From: Polycyclovorans algicola TG408
Lineage (GTDB): Bacteria > Pseudomonadota > Gammaproteobacteria > Nevskiales > Nevskiaceae
Reading direction: 5' to 3'
Assembly: GCF_000711245.1 (NCBI RefSeq)
Contig: NZ_JOMH01000001.1
Span: 3,156,830-3,220,829 of the forward strand
Length of the DNA stretch: 64,000 bases
Part shown: positions 1 to 7,777 of the stretch, one piece after another
Layout: each line of letters begins with the position of its first letter
Position numbering within the stretch: the stretch's first letter is position 1
Notes under the pieces: generated by a model
Databases searched by the model: none
The model's input: the letters and a program-made list of their open reading frames with translations, nothing else
Told to the model about the DNA's origin: nothing
Position numbers and translations under genes: made by a program

Positions 1-112
1 GGTGGTTGCGGCCGTGGCCCGCACGCTTACCGTTACCGCCGAACGCCAGCACGAATGGTGGGACGATGCGCCCGCCACGACCCCTGACCCGGAGGCCCGC
101 GACACGCCATGA
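1..112 (+). CDS. rsxG: RsxG/RnfG electron-transport subunit, C-terminal end only
   Basis: Only the last 36 codons lie in the window; the frame is open from base 2 and stops at 110-112. The peptide contains VVAAVARTL and a polar tail, compatible with the C-terminus of RsxG/RnfG, the FMN-carrying subunit of the membrane Rnf/Rsx complex. The assignment rests mainly on context: the stop overlaps the rsxE start by four bases, and rsxG directly precedes rsxE in most gammaproteobacterial rsx operons. The fragment is too short for a motif-based call. Confidence 0.6.
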   Translation, partial: VVAAVARTLTVTAERQHEWWDDAPATTPDPEARDTP

Positions 113-792
113 ACCTGAGCAAGCTCGTCCGTGACGGTCTGTGGACCAACAACCCCGGCCTGGTGCAATTGCTGGGCCTGTGCCCGCTGCTGGCGGTGAG
201 CAACAACTTCGTCAACGCGCTGTCGCTGGGGCTGGCGACCCTGTTTGTGCTGACCGCCTCCAACCTGACCGTGTCGGCCATCCGCAACGTCGTGCGCCCC
301 GAGATTCGCATTCCGGTGTTCGTCATGGTCATCGCCTCACTGGTGACCCTGGTCGAGCTGGTGATGAACGCCTACTTCCAGACGCTTTACGACATCCTTG
401 GCATCTTCCTGCCGATCATCACGACCAACTGCGCCATCATCGGCCGCGCCGAAGCCTTCGCCTCGAAGAACCGTGTCGGACCGGCGCTGATCGACGGCTT
501 CATGATGGGGCTGGGTTTTCTGCTGGTGCTGGTGGTGTTGGGCGGCGCGCGTGAAATTCTGTCGCTGGGCACGCTCGGCCAGGGCCTGAACCTGCTGCTG
601 GGCGCCGGTTTTGAAGACGCCTACTGGACGCTGATTCCCAACACCGACGGCCTGCTGCTGGCCGCGCTGCCACCCGGTGCGTTCATTGGCCTGGGCCTGC
701 TGATTGCCCTGAAAAACTTCATCGACGCGCGCGTCAAACGCTGGCGCCAGCCGTCGCCCGTCGCGTCCGCCGCCGCCCCCGCCGGCGCATGA
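109..792 (+). CDS. rsxE: Electron transport complex subunit RsxE/RnfE
   Basis: This is an integral inner-membrane subunit of the Rnf/Rsx complex, which couples electron transfer between reduced ferredoxin or flavodoxin and NAD to ion movement; in E. coli the Rsx form keeps SoxR reduced. The 227-residue protein starts with the family-typical [27 protein letters not shown] split over its first 40 residues. It has about six hydrophobic segments and the conserved [18 protein letters not shown] stretch near residue 105-122, and its length is normal. It overlaps rsxG upstream and nth downstream by ATGA, so the genes are probably translationally coupled. The rsxE-nth order is the usual one in gammaproteobacteria. 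Confidence 0.95.
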   Translation: MNLSKLVRDGLWTNNPGLVQLLGLCPLLAVSNNFVNALSLGLATLFVLTASNLTVSAIRNVVRPEIRIPVFVMVIASLVTLVELVMNAYFQTLYDILGIFLPIITTNCAIIGRAEAFASKNRVGPALIDGFMMGLGFLLVLVVLGGAREILSLGTLGQGLNLLLGAGFEDAYWTLIPNTDGLLLAALPPGAFIGLGLLIALKNFIDARVKRWRQPSPVASAAAPAGA

Positions 793-1454
793 ACAAGCTC
801 AGTCGTGCCGAGTTCTACCGGCGCCTGCAGGCGGCCAATCCGGCACCCACCACCGAGCTGAAATTCAACTCGCCCTTCGAGCTGCTGGTGGCGGTGGTGC
901 TGTCGGCGCAGGCGACCGACGTCGGCGTCAACAAGGCCATGGCCAGACTCTTTCCGGTGGCCAACACCCCGCAGGCGATTCTTGCGCTGGGCGAAGAACG
1001 GCTGCGTGACTTCATCAAGACCATCGGCCTGTTCAAGACCAAGGCGAAGAACGTGATGGGCCTGTGCCAGCAGTTGATCGACCTGCACGGCGGCCAGGTC
1101 CCGCGTGACCGCGATGCCCTCGAAGCCCTGCCCGGCGTTGGCCGCAAAACCGCCAACGTGGTGCTCAACACCGCCTTCGGTGAAGCGACCATTGCGGTCG
1201 ACACGCACATCTTCAGGGTGTCGAATCGCACCGGGCTGGCCAAGGGCAAAACCGTGCGTGCGGTGGAAGACCGTCTGGTCAAGGTCACGCCGGCCGAGTA
1301 CGCGCGCGACGCGCACCACTGGCTGATCCTGCACGGGCGCTACGTCTGCAAGGCACGCAAGCCCGAGTGCTGGCGCTGCGCAGTCATCGACCTGTGCGAC
1401 CATCGCCCCAAGACCCCCGCCCCGGCCGACTGGCCCGCACCGCTCACGCCATGA
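789..1454 (+). CDS. nth: Endonuclease III
   Basis: This is a DNA glycosylase/AP lyase that removes oxidised pyrimidines in base excision repair. The 221-residue protein has the helix-hairpin-helix around [18 protein letters not shown] (about 112-130) with the catalytic Lys in GVGRKTA, followed by the catalytic Asp in [11 protein letters not shown]. The C-terminal 4Fe-4S cluster motif C-X6-C-X2-C-X5-C is complete ([17 protein letters not shown]). Length is normal. The start ATG overlaps the rsxE stop, and its own stop overlaps the next ORF, so it is the middle gene of a tightly packed operon. Confidence 0.97.
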   Translation: MNKLSRAEFYRRLQAANPAPTTELKFNSPFELLVAVVLSAQATDVGVNKAMARLFPVANTPQAILALGEERLRDFIKTIGLFKTKAKNVMGLCQQLIDLHGGQVPRDRDALEALPGVGRKTANVVLNTAFGEATIAVDTHIFRVSNRTGLAKGKTVRAVEDRLVKVTPAEYARDAHHWLILHGRYVCKARKPECWRCAVIDLCDHRPKTPAPADWPAPLTP

Positions 1455-1795
1455 TCCCCACCGGCTACAAACCCCGCTTCGGCCTGTTTCACATCATCGC
1501 CATCATCGGCCTCAGCCTGAGTGCCTACTACGGCTATGAGTTGATGACGTGGGAAGACCTGACCGACGAAGAGATCGAACAGTCGGTCGAGATCAACCTT
1601 GCGCTTGACCTCAACCGACGCGGCCCCCACCTGCAACCCGACGATGCCACCCGGGCCCGGATGCGCGAACAGGTTCGCGCGGAGATCGTCGGCGAACGCG
1701 CCGTGGCAAAAGAGAAAATCGAGCGTCGCCTTGGCGTGGGTCTGCTATTGACCGTGGCCGGCGGGATTCGCTTGTTGATGGCGCGGGGTATGTGA
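1451..1795 (+). CDS. Small membrane-anchored protein of unknown function
   Basis: A 114-residue product that I do not recognise as a named family. I chose the ATG overlapping the nth stop (ATGA) over an upstream in-frame start lying inside nth. It has an N-terminal hydrophobic segment (residues about 9-27, FGLFHIIAIIGLSLSAYYGY) and an acidic stretch beginning WEDLTDEEIEQ. A charged Arg-rich middle follows, then a second hydrophobic segment at the C-terminus (LGVGLLLTVAGGIRLLM). This suggests two membrane helices around a soluble charged loop. Coupling with nth and the next gene supports expression; function is unknown. Confidence 0.65.
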   Translation: MIPTGYKPRFGLFHIIAIIGLSLSAYYGYELMTWEDLTDEEIEQSVEINLALDLNRRGPHLQPDDATRARMREQVRAEIVGERAVAKEKIERRLGVGLLLTVAGGIRLLMARGM

Positions 1796-2259
1796 GGGTG
1801 ATTGAGGTTCGTTCGGCTGAAGCGAGAGACGAAGCGGCGCTCTGGGAATTGATACGCGCCTTCCCGACGCCCACTCCGATCAGCGCCGATGCCTATGCCC
1901 GCATGTTTCAACGCAAGCTCGACGATCCATGCGCCTTGATTGCGGTAGCCCGACAAGGCGAAACGCTCGTTGGCTATGTGTCGGGCCACAAGCATTCGGC
2001 GTTTTATGCGGCGGGTGACACGGCTTGGGTGGACGAGATTTTCGTTGTCAATCACGGGCGGCGCATGGGCGTCGGGCGATCGCTGATGACTGCATTCGAA
2101 TCATGGGCTGACGATGTTGGCTGCAAGCTAGCGTCGCTGGCAACCATCGGCGCGGCGGACTTCTATCGCGCCTTGGGCTACGCCACCAAGGCCGGGTATT
2201 TCAAAAAGTATCTTGGCGACGGCAAGCAATCGACCGAGCCGAGCCGCCAGGCAAAGTAA
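1792..2259 (+). CDS. GNAT-family N-acetyltransferase
   Basis: A 155-residue acyl-CoA N-acyltransferase of the GNAT fold. Visible parts are the beta-4 strand region LVGYVSGHKHSAF and the acetyl-CoA pyrophosphate-binding loop VNHGRRMGVGRSLMTAFESWA (about 84-104), which matches the Q/RxxGxG/A motif as RRMGVG. The late FYRALGYATKAGYFKKYL segment is typical of small-molecule acetyltransferases. The GTG start at 1792 overlaps the previous stop by four bases. The substrate cannot be told from sequence. Confidence 0.85.
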   Translation: MRVIEVRSAEARDEAALWELIRAFPTPTPISADAYARMFQRKLDDPCALIAVARQGETLVGYVSGHKHSAFYAAGDTAWVDEIFVVNHGRRMGVGRSLMTAFESWADDVGCKLASLATIGAADFYRALGYATKAGYFKKYLGDGKQSTEPSRQAK

Positions 2260-2263
2260 GCGC

Positions 2264-2947
2264 TCATCCGCGCCGACGCTGCGCGGCCTTGACCACCAGC
2301 GCTTCCGGCATCAGCGGCGCCAACATTCCGCGTGCCGTGGCAAGCGTCATCTCATCCGCGAGCTCCGGACGTCCGGTCTGGAACGGTGGCTCGGGCGCGT
2401 ATTCCATGACCAGTTCGACCAGTCGACCGGCCGGCTCACCGCCCCACTCGGCCGCCATGCGCAGGCCGAAATCGAGGCCGGCGGTGACGCCGCCACCACT
2501 GGCACGGTTGCGGTCGATGACCACCCGCGCCGGGTCGGGGATGGCGCCAAATTGTTCCAGCCACGGCCGCGCGTACCAGTGGCATGCCGACCGGTAGCCG
2601 TTCAACAAACCTGCCGCGCCGAGCAGCAGCGAGCCGGTGCAGACGCTGGTGACCCACTGGGCGTGAGCGCCGGCGCGGGCAATGGCATCGAGCAGGGTAT
2701 CGTCCTGCAGCGCCTCGAAGGTGGGCAGGCCGCCGCCGGGCACAAACACCACGTCGGGGTTGGCCGACGCGCTTTGGTAGTCGTGGGTGGCGACGAAGGC
2801 CAGACCGGTGTCGGTGACGATGGGACCCGTTTGCGCGGCAATGAATTCAAACTCAACGCCGGGTGCGAAGTGCCACGCGGTGATCGGCCCGATCATGTCG
2901 ATAGAGGTGAACTGCGGGTAGAGAAAGCAGGCGATTTTCATGGTCAA
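2264..2947 (-). CDS. DJ-1/PfpI-family protein, isonitrile hydratase-like
   Basis: A 227-residue class I glutamine-amidotransferase-fold protein. The nucleophile elbow is SVCTGSLLLGAAGLLNGYR (Cys about 102) and an Asp sits in FTSIDMIGP near residue 17. This pairing and the overall layout (GGGVTAGLDFGLRMAAE, then LVMEYAPEPPF) match Pseudomonas isonitrile hydratase InhA, which hydrates isonitriles to N-substituted formamides. The exact substrate here is inferred from family resemblance. It is divergent from a GlxA-type AraC regulator (137 bp between start codons), which is a plausible regulator. Confidence 0.8.
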   Translation of the reverse strand: MTMKIACFLYPQFTSIDMIGPITAWHFAPGVEFEFIAAQTGPIVTDTGLAFVATHDYQSASANPDVVFVPGGGLPTFEALQDDTLLDAIARAGAHAQWVTSVCTGSLLLGAAGLLNGYRSACHWYARPWLEQFGAIPDPARVVIDRNRASGGGVTAGLDFGLRMAAEWGGEPAGRLVELVMEYAPEPPFQTGRPELADEMTLATARGMLAPLMPEALVVKAAQRRRG

Positions 2948-3084
2948 GCTCCGGTGAAGGTGGCGCCAGCTTCGCCTTGACAGGACATACGCTCAAGGAC
3001 GAATAACCGTCTTTTTCGGCCATCGACGAGTCCTGCGCGCCGGGGTCGATTAGGCTTGCAGCCTCCCCGCACCGGTGCCGCTCC

Positions 3085-4074
3085 ATGTCGCCCACCCCGC
3101 CGCGCACCATCGGCTTTCTGATTCACGCCGAGTTCGTGTTGCTCGATCTCAGCGGCGCGCTGGAGGCCTTTCATATCGCCAACCGGGTTCAACCCGGCAG
3201 CTACAGTTTGCGGCTGCTGTCGCTGACGCCGGGGTTGGTGACCAGTTCGGCCGGGGTGGCGATGCACAGCGAGGCCATCGGGCCCGAGCCGCTCGACACG
3301 CTGTTCGTGATTGGCGGCGAACGCTCGGTGTACGACACCCCCGCCGAACAACTGCGCTTCGTGCGCCACGCGGCGACCGACACGCGGCGCATGGCCAGCG
3401 TCTGCGTGGGCGCATTCATTCTGGCCGCAGCCGGTCTTCTCGACGGCCGACGGGCAACCACGCACTGGCGCTATGCGGCCGATCTGCAAGCCCGCTACCC
3501 ACGGGTCCGTGTGAACGGTGACCGCATCTTTACCCGCGACGGCGCCATCTGGACCTCAGCCGGCATTACGGCCGGCATCGACCTCGCGCTGGCGCTGATT
3601 GAGGACGATCTGGGCAAGGACATCGCCAATGCGGTGGCGCGCCTGCTCGTGGTGTATCACCGGCGCGCCGGCGGGCAGATGCAGCACTCGGCCCTGTTAC
3701 AACTGGCGCCTGATGCCGACCGCATCCACAAGGTGCTGACCTTCGCGCGTGAGCACCTGGCCCAGCCGCTGCCGGTGGAAAAGCTCGCCGACGTGGCGAA
3801 CCTGAGCATCCGCCAGTTTGGTCGCGCCTTTTCGCAGGCCACCGGCACCACGCCCGCGAAGCTGGTCGAGCGACTTCGGGTGGAAGCCGCCCGGCCGCGC
3901 ATTCAAGAGGGGCGCGAGCCGCTAGAGGTCATCGCCCGCTCGGTGGGTTTTACCGATGCCGACCGCATGCGCCTCAGCTTTCGGCGCGTGTTTGGCCAGG
4001 TACCGCAGACGCTGCGACGCGATGTCAGAGAAGAGACGCTTCGTGGGGGTCTGCGTTCTGCCAGCGAGATCTGA
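3085..4074 (+). CDS. GlxA-type AraC-family transcriptional regulator with DJ-1 domain
   Basis: A 329-residue regulator. Residues about 8-190 form a DJ-1/PfpI-like sensor domain with the Cys-containing elbow SVCVGAFILAAAGLLDGRR, as in GlxA proteins, where it binds a ligand rather than catalysing. Residues about 215-315 carry the two AraC helix-turn-helices: LADVANLSIRQFGRAFSQAT and the second near VIARSVGFTDADRMRLSFRR. The recognition segment ends FGQVPQTLRRD. It is divergent from the isonitrile-hydratase-like gene, itself a DJ-1 protein, so sensor and probable target share a fold. Confidence 0.88.
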   Translation: MSPTPPRTIGFLIHAEFVLLDLSGALEAFHIANRVQPGSYSLRLLSLTPGLVTSSAGVAMHSEAIGPEPLDTLFVIGGERSVYDTPAEQLRFVRHAATDTRRMASVCVGAFILAAAGLLDGRRATTHWRYAADLQARYPRVRVNGDRIFTRDGAIWTSAGITAGIDLALALIEDDLGKDIANAVARLLVVYHRRAGGQMQHSALLQLAPDADRIHKVLTFAREHLAQPLPVEKLADVANLSIRQFGRAFSQATGTTPAKLVERLRVEAARPRIQEGREPLEVIARSVGFTDADRMRLSFRRVFGQVPQTLRRDVREETLRGGLRSASEI

Positions 4075-4130
4075 ACCCGCAAGTCGCCTCCCCTACCCAG
4101 GAACCGGCGGTCGCAGACCGCCTCCGACCT

Positions 4131-4266
4131 ACCCTCTCCCGCGCAGCGGGAGAGGGGGGACCGTCCGCGGAGCGGGCGGTGGGAGAGGGAGAGAGACCGC
4201 CGCAGCGTTCCGGGGAAATAGTCGGCACCGCCACGCTGCGGCGGTCTCTCCCGCCTGCGGGAGAGG
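4131..4266. repeat. Nested inverted-repeat element rich in GGGAGAGGG
   Basis: The gap between the convergent regulator and SDR genes holds several palindromic blocks. An 18-bp perfect inverted repeat lies at 4191-4208 and 4233-4250 (GAGAGACCGCCGCAGCGT and its complement). It is flanked by CCCTCTCCC...GGGAGAGGG pairs at about 4133-4156 and by CTCCCGC...GCGGGAG near 4248-4266. The structure is that of a REP/BIME-like or MITE-like intergenic element. It could also terminate transcription from both sides, although there is no T tract. Confidence 0.6.
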
Positions 4267-4281
4267 GGTTAATCAGCATGC

Positions 4282-5106
4282 TTATCGCTTAATCAGCTTG
4301 GCCAGAACCCGGGGGTAAGCCGAGGGTGCCAGCCGGGCAAGCTTGTCGAGCATTTTTGCGTCGGGGCCCACCAGCACGCGGCGATCGTTCTTCTGCACCG
4401 CCTTGAGAATGATGGCCGCCGCCTTTTCAGCGGTGGTGATGAAGTTCTGCTCGAACTTCTTGCCGGCCTTTTTCTCGTCCATGCCCAGTGCCTGGATGCT
4501 GGCGTCCATGCGCGAGTTGCGGGCGATGGCAGTCTTGATGCCACCCGGATGCACGCAGGTGGCCGACACACCGCAGTCGGTCATGTCCAGCTCCTGACGC
4601 AGGCTTTCGGTGAAGCCGCGCACCGCGAACTTGCTGGCGTGATACGCCGACTGCGATGGCACGGCCAGCAGCCCGAACAGGCTGGAGGTGTTGATGATGT
4701 GCCCTTCGCCCGCCGCCTTGAGCTTGGGCAGGAAGGCTTGCGTGCCGTGCACCACGCCCCAGAAATTGATGTTCATCAACCACTCGAAGTCTTCAATCTT
4801 CATGCCTTCAACGGTGGCGGCGAGGCCGACGCCGGCATTGTTGAAGATGAGATTGACCTTGCCGTGATCGGCCACCACTTGGTCGGCCCAGGCGAACATC
4901 GCTTTGCGGTCGGCGACGTCGAGTCGCTGGTGGGTGACGCGCACGCCGCTGTCTTTCAGCAGCGCCACGGTTTCGGCCAGGCCGGCCTCGTTGACGTCAG
5001 ACAACGCCAGATGACAGCCCTGCGCCGCAAGGTTCTGCGCCAAGGTGCGGCCCATGCCGGAACCGGCACCGGTGATGGCGGCCACTTTGTTATTGAAAGA
5101 TTTCAT
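4282..5106 (-). CDS. SDR-family NAD(P)-dependent oxidoreductase
   Basis: A 274-residue classical short-chain dehydrogenase. The N-terminal cofactor motif is TGAGSGMGRT (TGxxxGxG, about 14-23), with NNAG near residue 90. The catalytic Ser lies in INTSSLFG and YHASK near residue 156-160 supplies the Tyr and Lys. The C-terminal extension is typical of SDRs acting on bulky hydrophobic alcohols or ketones. It ends an apparent operon with the flavin monooxygenase 12 bases upstream, so it probably interconverts an alcohol with the ketone that the monooxygenase oxygenates. That pairing is inference. Confidence 0.9.
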   Translation of the reverse strand: MKSFNNKVAAITGAGSGMGRTLAQNLAAQGCHLALSDVNEAGLAETVALLKDSGVRVTHQRLDVADRKAMFAWADQVVADHGKVNLIFNNAGVGLAATVEGMKIEDFEWLMNINFWGVVHGTQAFLPKLKAAGEGHIINTSSLFGLLAVPSQSAYHASKFAVRGFTESLRQELDMTDCGVSATCVHPGGIKTAIARNSRMDASIQALGMDEKKAGKKFEQNFITTAEKAAAIILKAVQKNDRRVLVGPDAKMLDKLARLAPSAYPRVLAKLIKR

Positions 5107-5118
5107 CGGGTCGCCTCC

Positions 5119-6597
5119 TCAGGCGGTCAGGTAATGATTGGGGTTGATGCGACGCGTCTTGAGCCAGTATTCCCAGGTGAAGCCCGGCCATAGTGCAGTG
5201 ATCTTGCCGGACCGGTGCTGGTACCAGCTCTGGCAGCCGGTGGCCCAGATGGAGCCGCCCAAGCGCTGCTGCAAGCCTGCGTTGAACTGATCCTGCACCT
5301 CGGGTCGAATGTCGACGCTGCGGGCCTCGCGGTCGCGCATCAGGCCCAGCACCTCGCTGATGTAGCGCACCTGCGCCTCGATCATGAACACCATCGAGCT
5401 GTGGCCCAGCCCGCTGTTGGGGCCGACGATGAAAAACAGGTTGGGAAAGCGCTTGACCTGCACGCCCAGAAACGCCTCTTCGCCCTCGGCCCAGACATCC
5501 GCCAAGGTCTGTCCGTCGGCGCCGCGAATCACGTCGGCAATCGGGTTCTCGGTGGCGTAAAAGCCGGTGGCAAAAATCAGGACGTCGACCTCGCGCTCGG
5601 TGCCGTCGGCGGTGACGATGCTGTGCGCCTTGATCTCGCGAATGCCATCGGTGATCACGTCGACGTTGTCGCGCGAGATGGCCGGGTACCAGTCGTTGGA
5701 AATAAGAATGCGCTTGCAGCCGATGGTGTAATCCGGCGTCACCTTGGCGCGCAGCGCGGGGTCAGCAACCTGCTTGCGGATGTGACGTTCGGCGATCTTC
5801 TGGAACAACACCATGAACGCCGGGTTGAGCACCAGCCCGACCACGCGAGCTTCGTGCCCCCAGTAAATCACCGAGCGGTGAATCTGCCGGGTGATGGGCA
5901 GCTTCTCGAACAGGGTTTTCTCGATGCCACTGTAGGCGCGGTCGGGGCGCGGAATGATCCAGTTGGGCGTGCGTTGATAGACGTCCAGCCGCCCCACTTT
6001 CGCGGCAATCTCCGGCACGAACTGGATCGCCGAGGCGCCGGTGCCGATCACCGCGACGCGCTTGCCGGCAAGGTCAATGTCGTGGTTCCAGCGTGACGAG
6101 TGAAAGGTGTCGCCCCTGAAGGTTTCGACACCCGCAATCTCTGGCAGCTTGGGTTCGGCCAGGCCGCCGCTGCCCGACACCACGACCCGCGCGGTGAAGA
6201 CGCCGCCGCTGGTGCGCACCGTCCAACGCTGGTTTGCGCTGTCGAACTCGGCGCCTTCGAAGTGCGTGTTGAAGCGAATGTTGGGCCGCAGACCATGCTT
6301 GTCGGCAACGCCGCGCAGATAGGCAAACAGCTCCGGCTGGGTCGGGTACTTGCGCGACCAATCGGTATTCGGCTCGAAGCTAAAGGAGTACAGGTGCGAG
6401 GGCACGTCGCAGGCCGCGCCGGGGTACTGGTTGTCGCGCCAGGTACCGCCGACATCGCCGCCACGCTCGATCAGCATGAAGTCGTTCTGGCCGGCTTCTT
6501 TCAGTTTGATGGCCATGCACAGGCCGGCAAAGCCGGTGCCGATAATGACCACGTCGTGATGCGGGACGGCTTCAGGCTGGGGTGATGAACGGGGCAT
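5119..6597 (-). CDS. Flavin-dependent Baeyer-Villiger-type monooxygenase
   Basis: A 492-residue class B flavoprotein monooxygenase. It has the FAD-binding Rossmann motif VIIGTGFAGLC near the N-terminus and the NADPH motif VAVIGTGASAIQ in the middle. The Baeyer-Villiger fingerprint appears as FRGDTFHSSRWN (FxGxxxHxxxW, with N in place of the usual P or D). The last part has the conserved LIFATGFYAT motif. I chose the ATG at 6597 (MPRSSPQ) because upstream in-frame codons run through the palindromic operator region. The SDR follows directly and a TetR gene is divergent. Such enzymes convert cyclic or linear ketones to lactones or esters; the substrate is unknown. Confidence 0.9.
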   Translation of the reverse strand: MPRSSPQPEAVPHHDVVIIGTGFAGLCMAIKLKEAGQNDFMLIERGGDVGGTWRDNQYPGAACDVPSHLYSFSFEPNTDWSRKYPTQPELFAYLRGVADKHGLRPNIRFNTHFEGAEFDSANQRWTVRTSGGVFTARVVVSGSGGLAEPKLPEIAGVETFRGDTFHSSRWNHDIDLAGKRVAVIGTGASAIQFVPEIAAKVGRLDVYQRTPNWIIPRPDRAYSGIEKTLFEKLPITRQIHRSVIYWGHEARVVGLVLNPAFMVLFQKIAERHIRKQVADPALRAKVTPDYTIGCKRILISNDWYPAISRDNVDVITDGIREIKAHSIVTADGTEREVDVLIFATGFYATENPIADVIRGADGQTLADVWAEGEEAFLGVQVKRFPNLFFIVGPNSGLGHSSMVFMIEAQVRYISEVLGLMRDREARSVDIRPEVQDQFNAGLQQRLGGSIWATGCQSWYQHRSGKITALWPGFTWEYWLKTRRINPNHYLTA

Positions 6598-6611
6598 GAC
6601 AGCACCATAAG

Positions 6612-6629
6612 TGACAATGATTAATGTCA
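6612..6629. promoter_or_regulatory. Candidate TetR operator, site 1 (TGACA-N8-TGTCA)
   Basis: An inverted repeat TGACA-8 bases-TGTCA between the divergent monooxygenase and TetR genes. It is spaced like site 2, centred 27 bp away. The site begins 15 bp upstream of the monooxygenase start codon. Such paired palindromes between a TetR gene and its divergent target usually bind the repressor. Binding by this TetR is inferred. Confidence 0.7.
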
Positions 6630-6638
6630 GTTTGATTC

Positions 6639-6656
6639 TGACATCAAACAATGTCA
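6639..6656. promoter_or_regulatory. Candidate TetR operator, site 2 (TGACA-N8-TGTCA)
   Basis: A second inverted repeat with the same half-sites and the same 8-base spacing as site 1. It ends 10 bp before the TetR start codon, so occupancy would probably autoregulate the repressor. The centre-to-centre distance from site 1 is 27 bp. Confidence 0.7.
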
Positions 6657-6666
6657 ACCTCAGACC

Positions 6667-7341
6667 ATGTCAGACATCACCGACACCCAGACCACCCACG
6701 TCCGTCGTCGCACCTACAAAGGCGAGAGCCTTGATGTGCGTCGCGCCGAACGCCGCAGCAAATTGCTCGACGCCGCGCTGGAATGCTTCGGCACAGCCGG
6801 CTACCACGGCACATCCGTTCGCAGCGTGTGCCAGGCCGCCGGATTGACCGAACGCTACTTCTACGAATCGTTCGCCCACAGCGAAGCCTTGCTGGAGGCG
6901 CTGTACGAAAAGCTGTCGAATGACCTGGAAGCACGCATCGTCGCCGCCGTCGATGGCGCGGCACCCGACCCGGTGGCGATGTCGCACGCCGCCCTCGACG
7001 TCTACTACCGCCACTGCGAAGACGAGCGCGTCGCACGCGTCACGCACTTCGAAATTCTTGGCGTCAGCCCGGCCATTGACCGTTGCTACCGCACCCGCAT
7101 GGGTCGCTTTGCGAAACTGATTGCCGGCGTCATGCAGGCCGTCGCGCCCGTTGCCCAACGCACCCCGGTACAGATGGAATTGATGTCGACCGGCATGGTC
7201 GGCGCCGTGGTGCAGATCACCATGCACTGGGTGATGAGTGGTTACCGCGCGTCGCGCGCCGACGTCGTCGAAAGTGCGCTGATGCTGTTCAGCGCCCTGG
7301 TCGGGCACTGGCAGGGCCAAGGGGCCAATACGCCACGCTGA
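6667..7341 (+). CDS. TetR/AcrR-family transcriptional regulator
   Basis: A 224-residue repressor. The N-terminal helix-turn-helix covers about residues 20-66: LLDAALECFGTAGYHGTS, then VCQAAGLTERYFYESFAHSE. The remaining helical part is the ligand-binding and dimerisation domain and is not diagnostic. It is divergent from the monooxygenase-SDR operon across a 69-bp gap containing two matching palindromes, so it most likely represses that operon and itself. The ligand may be a substrate or product of the operon (inference). Confidence 0.92.
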   Translation: MSDITDTQTTHVRRRTYKGESLDVRRAERRSKLLDAALECFGTAGYHGTSVRSVCQAAGLTERYFYESFAHSEALLEALYEKLSNDLEARIVAAVDGAAPDPVAMSHAALDVYYRHCEDERVARVTHFEILGVSPAIDRCYRTRMGRFAKLIAGVMQAVAPVAQRTPVQMELMSTGMVGAVVQITMHWVMSGYRASRADVVESALMLFSALVGHWQGQGANTPR

Positions 7342-7508
7342 TCCTGCTGCGTGGCCTTCGATTCCCGCAATCGACGCCCGCCAATTGGACCGTGTTCGCA
7401 CAACTGCGCTGGCGATGGCTTTGCACGTCCGCAGGCGAGGCGTATCATCGCCCTCCCCCGTCGCCCTCTTGTTCTGGCTCTGGCCCGGACACTCAGGATT
7501 TTTGATCG

Positions 7509-7769
7509 ATGCGCTCTTCCCCCGGTCATGACATCAAGCCCCTGGCTCAGGCTCTGACCGAGTCCCTAGAAGACTACTTCAGCACGCTCAATGGCACCCC
7601 GCCCTGCGAGCTGTACGAGACGATCCTGCGCGAGATTGAAGTGCCCCTGCTGAGCATCACGCTGAAGCACACCGGCGGCAATCAGTCGAAATCGGCGGAG
7701 TGGCTGGGACTCAATCGCGCCACGCTGCGCAAGAAACTCCAGCAACACAAACTCGACCCCAACGCCTGA
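7509..7769 (+). CDS. fis: Fis-family nucleoid-associated DNA-binding protein
   Basis: An 86-residue Fis homologue. The C-terminal helix-turn-helix [27 protein letters not shown] is split over residues about 56-82 and is highly characteristic. The [18 protein letters not shown] segment matches the Fis dimer core. It is slightly shorter than E. coli Fis (98 residues) because the N-terminal arm is reduced. It lies 8 bases upstream of purH, an order seen in several high-GC gammaproteobacteria, and is probably co-transcribed with it. Role: DNA bending and global transcription and topology control. Confidence 0.93.
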   Translation: MRSSPGHDIKPLAQALTESLEDYFSTLNGTPPCELYETILREIEVPLLSITLKHTGGNQSKSAEWLGLNRATLRKKLQQHKLDPNA

Positions 7770-7777
7770 GATTTTTG

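Noticed and set aside
2213..2980. A 255-codon plus-strand ORF
   Set aside because: Antisense of the DJ-1/isonitrile-hydratase-like gene, with low-complexity Arg/Gly-rich composition.
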